A DNA stretch of 64,000 nt from Saururus chinensis (taxonomy: Eukaryota; Streptophyta; Magnoliopsida; Piperales; Saururaceae), in the NCBI GenBank assembly GCA_035235625.1, contig CP141150.1:13268001-13332000 (forward strand), read 5' to 3'. Both the position numbers and the translations under genes were made by a program. The notes under the pieces were generated by a model. It had not been told where the DNA came from. It worked only from the letters and a program-made list of their open reading frames with translations, and ran no database searches. This document shows, one piece after another, positions 57,283-64,000 of this stretch (position 1 is its first letter; each line of letters begins with the position of its first letter).

Positions 57283-58642
57283 TCAATATCTTGTGAGATT
57301 AAGGAAGCTCAAACAATGCTTGACCTTTTCTGTGATCACCGGCTTTGTTAACATATCTACAGCATTGTCTTTTGTATCCACTTTCTGAAGTTTGATCTCC
57401 CCATCTGATACATATTCCCTTATCTTATAATATTTTACTGCAATGTGTTTTGTCCTGACATGATAAACTTGATTTTTTGCTAAATGTATAGTACTTTGAC
57501 TATCACAAAGTACTCTGATATTCTCTTGCTTCAAACCAAGTTCATTAACCAAGCCCTTCAACCATATAGCTTCTTTAGCTACTTCTACAACTATCATGTA
57601 TTCAGCCTCTGTTGTTGATAAAGCAATCAATGCTTGGAGAGTAGACCTCCAACTTACTGTACCACCTACAAAAGTGAACACATATCCTGTGGTAGACTTA
57701 CGCTTATCCAGATCACCTGTAAAGTCTGCATCCACATATCCAGCCATATGCACTGATGTTCCATCATTCTCAAACAAAATGCCAACATTCTTTGTCTCAT
57801 TCAGATATCTCAGAATCCACTTTACAGCATCTCAATGCTTCTTCCCTGGATTAGCCATGTACTTGCTAATAACGTTCACTGCTTGGGCAATATCTGGCCT
57901 AGTGCACACCATAGCATACATTAGACAACTAACTGCACTTAAATAAGGTACTAACTTCATACCTAAAATATCATTCTCTGTGGTGGGACATAACTCTGCA
58001 CTCAACTTAAAATGTGCAGCAAGAGGTGTACTAATTGGTTTTGCATTGTTCATGCTAAACCTGTCCAGCACCTTCTCTATATACTTGCCTTGAGAGAGCC
58101 ATAGCTTCCCAAGTCTTCTGTTCCTCTGAATCTCTATACTAAGGATCCTTTTTTGCAGCTCCAACATCCTTCATATCAAACTCATTTCCCAACTTAGATT
58201 TCAATAAGTCAATATCTGACATATTCTTAGCAGCAATCAAAATATCATCAACATATAAAAGCAAATAGATATAAAAATCATCAGGAAGAACATGAAAGTA
58301 AACACAGTGATCATACTCACAACGAGTGTATCCATTGTTCAGCATAAAAGAGTCAAACCTCTTATTGCATTGTCTTCGTGATTATTTTAAACCATATAAA
58401 GACTTCTTCAACATACATACCAAGTCTTCCTTCCCTGGTTCTTCAAAACCCTCTGGCTCCTGCTTGTAAATTTGCTCTTCTAATTCCCCATGAAGAAATG
58501 TTGTCTTCACATCAAGTTGTTCAAGTTCTAGATCATAACAAACAACTATAGCCAGCAAAATTCGAATAAAAATGTGTTTTACCACTAGAGAGAAATTTTC
58601 ATTAAAATCCACACCTTCTTCCTGTGCATATCCTTTGGCCAC
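57283..58642 (-). pseudogene. Copia RT-RNase H remnant
   Basis: Reverse transcriptase starts MAKGYAQEEGVDFNENFS with QLDVKTTFLHGELEE, then the catalytic YVDDI motif (LLYVDDILIAAKNMSD). Next come KLWLSQGKYIEKVLDRFSM and CLMYAMVCTRPDIAQAV. RNase H has GYVDADFTGDLDKRKSTTGY, LSTTEAEYM and HVRTKHIAVKYY. Frame breaks near 58380, 58150 and 57830. RT and RNase H copy element RNA to DNA; the breaks make this copy inactive. Confidence 0.85.
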
Positions 58643-59182
58643 TAACCTAGTCTTAAATCATTCAGGTTCCTTTTCTGATGAAACCTCCTTTTTTCTGAGC
58701 ACTTATTTGCATCCAATAGCCTTTTTACCTTGAGGTAGTTCAATCAACTCCCAAGTTTTGTTCCTGTGTAGAGATTCTATCTCCTCCATCATGGATGTCA
58801 TCTACTTGTCATTGTTTTTAGATTTTATAGCATCTTCAAAGTCATACCTAATTGTTGCTTTAGTGTTACTCATTGCTCTTCCTTTTACAATGCTATAAGT
58901 TTCCTAATATTGTTCATCACCCACATGAGGATATTGCCCATCGTCTTTACTATCCCCTTTAGCATCTTCGTCATCTATTTTCACCTAAACTTCCATTTGT
59001 TGCTGACTTTTCTGTTGCACTATGTCACCATCTTGTTTGCTTAACATTTGAAATTCATCAAATACCACATCCCTACTAAAGACTACTTTCTTTGCCTCTT
59101 GATCCCAAAGTTTATATCCCTTCACTCTTTTCTTATACCCACGAAAAATACATTTTTTAAATTTAGAATCAAGCTTACTTCT

Positions 59183-62100
59183 TTACATGCTTTGAATATG
59201 GACATATGCAGAACACCCAAAAATCCTAAAAGTGGAGTAATCTATAGGATTTTCAGTCCATACCTCCTCAGGCACCTTCAAGTCAATAGCTGTAGATGGT
59301 GACCTATTTATGATGTGACATGCCATATTAACTGCTTCAGCCCAAAACTCCTTAGAAAGATTTGCATTCAGCCTCATGCTCCTTGCCCTTTCCAAGAGTG
59401 TCATGTTCATTTTCTCTGTTACTCCATTTTGTTGTGGGGTTCAAGGATTAGTGAAGTAGCATGCAATCCCTTCATTCTTGCAATAATCAACAAATTCTTT
59501 TGATTTGTATTCAGCACCATTGTTTGACCTAAGACATTTCAACTGTTTTCCTGTCTGCTTTTGTAATGACCCGACCCAAGTCGGGTCCACAATATCGCTA
59601 ATAGAAAATTTTTCTCTTTCCTTAAGCCAGGAATCATCGTCTGAGTGCGAGAGGTACAACATTCGCCTACGCACTACGGAGCTTAAGGCTTCCTCATACA
59701 TAGACTTAGGTTGTAACGACCATTTACACACAACGAAGCTTCATAGTTCGTCGTGTGTAAAACAAAATAAAATATATTATTATAATGATTTGGATCGGGC
59801 CAACGTTGCCTTGCCTTTGGTTGCCTATGTATGTATTGGATATTATTCCACTACGATCGGATTCGAACGTAGTTCTGCCTAATGGCTACTACATACAACA
59901 AGCATCACAAAATCATATGTATAAAATACGTATCTCCAAATATTTAATTAGAATATACAAAAACTTATCATATATCGGAGTCAAGCGGAAGTTAATAAAT
60001 TAACGGAATCGTACATCTCGCTCTACCACAGAGCGGGATCAAAATCACATACACATATCTCGCTCCATTACTGAATCGAGACTGAGCACATCAACCGGCT
60101 CGCTCTATCACTAAGCCGAGACCGAACACACACATCACTTGTCTCACTCTACCCTAGAGCGAGACCACACACATCATGACATAAAAGTACACATCATGGC
60201 ATATAAACAAACATCAAGCATATAAGCACGCATCAAGCATATGGATCAAAGCATAGCACACACGTCGTTCTATAATTAAAACGGAAGATTAGAAAAGCTT
60301 ACTGCCCTCATGTCTCGTAGGGTAGCGATATGCGGAGTTGCTCATATGAGCATCCTCCCCTTCAGATCCGAAGATATAGACGGAGCTTCCTCTAGCCTCC
60401 ACGTTCATCGTCTTGTGTCGAAAGACTACGTATAACGTTCTCCTTGCCGGAGACTCTTCTCATTTTCTGCGCCGTAAGCGGCGGACAAAACCTCCCATAC
60501 TCTGAATTACTTCTCTTAATGTAGCATGACAACTTTTGACAGAACCCCGTCTTACTTTGGGCCCTTATTTCTTGTTCGGTGCTCGAGGATTACGGGTGGA
60601 GCCTCTCCTTGTCTCGGGGTATTTCCTTCTTATACGGTTGCCGAATCAAAGAACAGGCATCTCCATCGTGTAGAACATACTCGATTTAGTCAAGAACACC
60701 TCTTGGATGGACTAAATCGGAGTTAGGACGCTCGAGGACAACGGGCAGAACCTCTCCTTGTCTCGAGGCATTTCCTCCTTATACGGTCTCCGAATCGAAG
60801 AAAGGACCACTCCATTGCGTAGAGCACGCTCGATTTAGTAGGAAACGGGTCTTGAATTGCCTTAATCGGCCTCAGAACGGTTAGAAACGGGGTAGAAGAA
60901 GTTCTGGTGAAAAAAAGAAGCAGAATGGGCTATTTATAAGCCTCCGAGCCGCCGAAACGAAACTGAGGCGCGGCGCCGCACCGAAGCGCGGCGGCGCCCG
61001 CCGTTTCCCGCGCCGCGTGCCCGCGCATAACGCGTGCAGTGACTGCGCGTTACGCGCAACGCGGTCACGTGTACCGCGTGTGTCCGTCGTGCACGCGCGC
61101 CAATATCTTTCTTTTTCTTATTTTTTTTATTTAAACACTAATATTCAAACGTGCATAACTTTCAGCCCCAGACTCAGTTTTGCGCGTTCTAGGTATCGTT
61201 GGACTCGTATCGACAAGCCCTTTGATACTAACCCACTTAAAGCAGCCTATCATGCTCATTCGAAGTGGGACCCACCTAAATTACACATTTTTCGAGGTCA
61301 TAACTTTCGGTTCCGACCTCTGTTTCACGCGTTCTTCGAATTGTTACACTCGTTTCTTCGAGCTCTACACATATACGAAGGTTTTACCCGATGAAACCCT
61401 TTAAAATTCATCACAAAATTATCAAATTAGGCCTAACTCTTTAGGTTAGACGTAATTGAAAAGCGAGTCGTTACAGCTTTTCAACATGGGTCTTTCACTG
61501 CTTGAACTTCATGAACACCTTTGATTTCTGTTTAATAAAAAATACTCACACATTCCTTGAGTAGTCATCAATAAAAGTCACAAAGTATTCAGCTTTACCT
61601 TTTGATAGAGTTGAAGCTGGCCCCCAAATATCTGTGTGGACATACTCCAACACATCCTTGCTTATATGTTTCCCTGTGTGAAATCTTACCCTGCACTGTT
61701 ATCCATACAAACAATATTTACAGAAACCTAATTTGTAGCTTTTGACACCTTTTAACAATTTTCTTTTATAAAGTTTTTGCATACCCCTTTCACTCATATG
61801 CCCTAACCTCATATGTCATAAGAATATGTCATCACCACAGCCTTCTATAGGAATAGTCATAGCAGTTCTACCTACAACTGTACTCCCTATCAATTTGTAT
61901 AGGTTTTCAACTATTTGACCCTTCATTACCACCATCACTCTTTTTGTAACTTTTAGCACTCCACCTGTTGCATTAAACTTGCAACCAACTACATCTAATG
62001 CTCCCAAAGAGATCAGATTATTTTTCAAATCAGGAACATGTCTAACATTAGTAAGTGTTCGAACTATGTCATCAAACATCTTAATTTTCATAGTTCCTAC

Positions 62101-62230
62101 TCAAATGGTCTTACATGTATCATTATTCCCCATTAGAACAGATCCACCATTATATGACCGATAAGTATCAAACCAGTCACGATTATGACACATGTGTTAT
62201 GAACAACAAGAATCTAAAATCCATGAATAA
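59183..62230 (-). pseudogene. Copia protease-integrase remnant, split by solo LTR
   Basis: Protease near 62160-62225 reads WILDSCCS, where DSG is expected (Gly to Cys), followed by a stop. The pre-integrase part (61816-62091) shows VRHVPDLKNNLISLGALD. Integrase continues EYVHTDIWGPAST and YFVTFIDDYSR to EK, where the solo LTR 59562-61475 intervenes. It then resumes QTGKQLKCLRSNNGAEYKSK and NGVTEKMNMTLLERARSM, then FGCSAYVHIQ. Stops break it at several points. Confidence 0.8.
59562..61475 (-). mobile_element. Solo LTR (1914 bp) with perfect TSD inside copia integrase
   Basis: Termini TGTAATGACCC and GAGTCGTTACA form an imperfect inverted repeat ending TG...CA. The 5-base duplication GCTTT is perfect at 59557-59561 and 61476-61480 and restores the integrase frame when one copy is removed. 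TATAAATA on the - strand (60931-60938) indicates - orientation. A very GC-rich tract (60950-61100, GCGCGGCGCC type) lies upstream of it. Several repeated (T/C)TCGCTC(T/C) words occur at 60015-60160. It is related to the outer LTR at 2466-7069. Confidence 0.85.
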
Positions 62231-62240
62231 TTAAAATAAT

Positions 62241-63092
62241 TCATACCTGAGTGACAGATAACACATCAGGTCGATCCTCCATCACGCTAGCCTGACCTGA
62301 AGAAGTCACATTTTCCTTCTTCTTCTCTTGGTCCTCATTGCGCTTTCGACAATCCCTTTTCATGTGCCCTTCTTTCTTGTAATGATAACATTCAATCTTT
62401 TTCTTTCCCTTCGACTTGGAGCAATACATATTATCATTAGACTCATTGTTCCTAAATCTTCCTCTTCCCTGATTATTTCCTTGAGCTACAAGACCTTCAG
62501 CCTGCGAATCTTCAAGAATATGCCTCTTCCTCATCTCATTAGATAAAAGAGCAGCCATAACTTCGTCCAATTCTATCGTCTCTTTCCCATATGATAGTGT
62601 TGTTACCATATGTTCATATGAAGGTGGAAGAGATGCCAGAAGTTGTATTGCCTTGTCCTCATCTTCAACCTTAACACCAATACTAAGCAACTGAGAAGTC
62701 AATTTATTAAATGTGTTGAAGTGTTCCAACAAATTTGCCCCTTCTGCCATCCTGAGAACATACAATTGTTGCTTAAAGAATAACTTGTTTGTAAAGGATT
62801 TTGTCATATACAAACTTTCCAATTTTGTCCAAAGTTCTGAAGCTGACTCCTCATCAATAACATCGTATAACACCTCATTAGCAAGATAAAGATAAATAGT
62901 ACTTACTGCCTTCATCTCTAACTCCTCCTAATCATCTTCACTCATTCTTTCTGGTTTCTTTGATTTTTCATACAATGCTTTTAATAAGCCATGTTGTATC
63001 AGCAAATCCTTAACCCTTCTCTGCCACAAACTGAAGTTACTTTTTTCATCAAATTTTTTCACTTTAAATTTGTTAAACCCCTTAGATGCCAT
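62241..63092 (-). pseudogene. Copia gag remnant
   Basis: The start is ATG at 63092 (MASKGFNKFKVKKFDEKSNF). A TAG at 62928-62930, probably from TGG (Trp), interrupts the frame. After it, 224 codons are open from 62915 to 62241: LANEVLYDVIDEESASELW, then FNKLTSQLLSIGVKVEDEDK and LLASLPPSYEHMVTTL, the UBN2-type copia gag domain. The zinc knuckle CYHYKKEGHMKRDC has Tyr in place of the second Cys. Gag would form the particle. Confidence 0.85.
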
Positions 63093-63132
63093 TATAAAAA
63101 AATTGTTTTAAACCAAAGTTTCGATAACACTC

Positions 63133-63608
63133 TGTAGAATTTTGCAATAGCACAATCCAAAATAAAACAGAAAAACCAAAATAAAACAGAAAAATAATGC
63201 AAATAAATAAATAGAGCAAGACACGGAAATTTACGTGGTTCGGCAAGGTGCCTACATCCACTACCGAAGAGAGCCTTCTACTATCACTTGAGAAATATCC
63301 GGTTTAATTATAAGCCTCTCAAACAGCCCCTTGAGAGAAATCCCTTGTACATCCAAGTTCTCACCCCTCTCTCACAGGAAATAAAACCAAGAAGAAAAGT
63401 CCATATTTGCTACCCAAAACACTAAGAGAAGAAAAAAGGTTCTCTCTCAGCCTCACGTAAAAGAGAAAAACAAAATCTTCACAAAGGCCCCTGTGTAACA
63501 AATCAATTAGTTAGTTAAGCATTAATAAACCGAAAAACCGATTTATCCTTTTCACATCCGGAACCAACACCGAATCCGACTTCCGCTGACTCAAGCCACG
63601 TATTAACA
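63133..63608 (-). repeat. Copia 5' LTR
   Basis: First LTR in element orientation, with TSD TATAG at 63609-63613. See the full element entry. Confidence 0.9.
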
Positions 63609-63613
63609 TATAG

Positions 63614-64000
63614 GGTAGATTATGGCGAATTCTTGTCCTTATTGACTTCACAATATATAAATTGTCCTTCCAGTTAATTAAACAATTATTAATCCACTTT
63701 TCTCCAAATACCACATAACGAAATGAGTGCTTGTCACGCTTCTAGCTTAACTGGAGCTCGTGATTATGCTACATGAACCTCTAGCAATGTACATTTTTGC
63801 CCTTATGTAAGGTGTTCACCTCTAATATGGTACATAGAGGTTGTATTTACCTCTATGTACTATGTTAGAAACTTCATGGACATGATCTCTGGAAATGATC
63901 ATGGATCATGGATCTGGAAAACATTATCGTACTATCAATTAGGAGCTGCTTCATTCAATCATAGTTATTACGTACCTTTATTAGTAGATCTCAAGTCATT
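63614..64000. other. SAUR-block upstream sequence running off the window
   Basis: No gene. Collinear with 34400-34815 upstream of B, ending TAGTAGATCTCAAGTCATT. In block B the SAUR start lies about 740 bases further on. Confidence 0.65.

Larger units (their letters stand above)
56703..63608 (-). mobile_element. Full-length Ty1/copia element with perfect TSD
   Basis: LTRs of 458 and 476 bases (56703-57160 and 63133-63608; TGTAGAATTT...AACA) and perfect duplication TATAG at 56698-56702 and 63609-63613. Domain order on the - strand is gag, protease, integrase, RT, RNase H, as in copia. A degenerate primer site (GTGTTATCGAAAC, like the Met-tRNA site GTGGTATCAGAGC) follows the 5' LTR, and AAGGTGGAGAT precedes the 3' LTR. 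Pol has several stops and an inserted solo LTR. The gag zinc finger and general layout suggest the Tork group; that is tentative. Confidence 0.92.

Noticed and set aside
60526..61404. Several frames of 60-125 codons
   Set aside because: Inside the solo LTR 59562-61475, with no recognisable domain.

Overview
The window is nuclear DNA of a flowering plant. It holds plant-only gene families (SAUR auxin-response genes, a plant-type long-chain acyl-CoA synthetase fragment) in a dense bed of plant transposons: Ty3/gypsy chromovirus, Tekay and Tat types, Ty1/copia, L1-type LINE, hAT and CACTA-like elements, and many solo LTRs. The species cannot be named from the sequence. No bacterial, phage or organellar genes were seen.

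The host genes are one SAUR cluster of nine copies, all on the + strand and all intronless. Copies P1-P4 (about 1.8-13.7 kb) form a decaying tandem array with a period of about 1.7-1.8 kb once insertions are subtracted. P1 is nearly intact, P2 is frameshifted, and P3 and P4 are each split by an LTR insertion. Five further copies have full-length frames: A (26.9 kb), B (35.6 kb), C (37.8 kb), D (49.5 kb) and E (53.5 kb). A, B and D form one subfamily and C and E another. The neighbouring pairs B-C and D-E look like copies of one two-gene block. The sequence at 55.4-56.7 kb plus 63.6-64.0 kb matches the start of another block, so a further SAUR probably lies just beyond the right edge. All nine copies share an upstream block with an E-box (CACATG), or a G-box (CACGTG) in C and E, followed by a TATA box in most copies.

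Layout: 0-1.3 kb CACTA-like repeat; 1.4-13.7 kb SAUR P array with a nested LTR pair (2.5-7.1 kb) and two solo LTRs; 14.0-16.3 kb gypsy integrase and LINE remnants; 16.3-22.7 kb a full but decayed gypsy chromovirus on the - strand; 23.5-26.0 kb an hAT-like transposon that has captured two exons and an intron of an acyl-CoA synthetase gene; 26-28 kb SAUR A; 28.1-30.2 kb CACTA-like repeat; 30.2-33.8 kb copia fragment split by a solo LTR; 34-39 kb SAUR B and C; 39-41.8 kb unassigned; 41.8-45.8 kb Tat and Tekay gypsy pieces joined to each other; 45.8-48.7 kb CACTA-like repeat; 48.7-54.7 kb SAUR D and E with a LINE that itself contains an hAT MITE; 55-56.7 kb repeat and LINE remnants; 56.7-63.6 kb a full copia element on the - strand with another solo LTR inside.

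The SAUR proteins are expected to promote auxin-driven cell expansion, in well-studied members by inhibiting PP2C.D phosphatases. Nothing in the window forms a multi-gene pathway with them. The most notable structures are the gene-capturing hAT element, the conserved SAUR promoter block with its E-box/G-box split, and the TSD-supported order of nested insertions.
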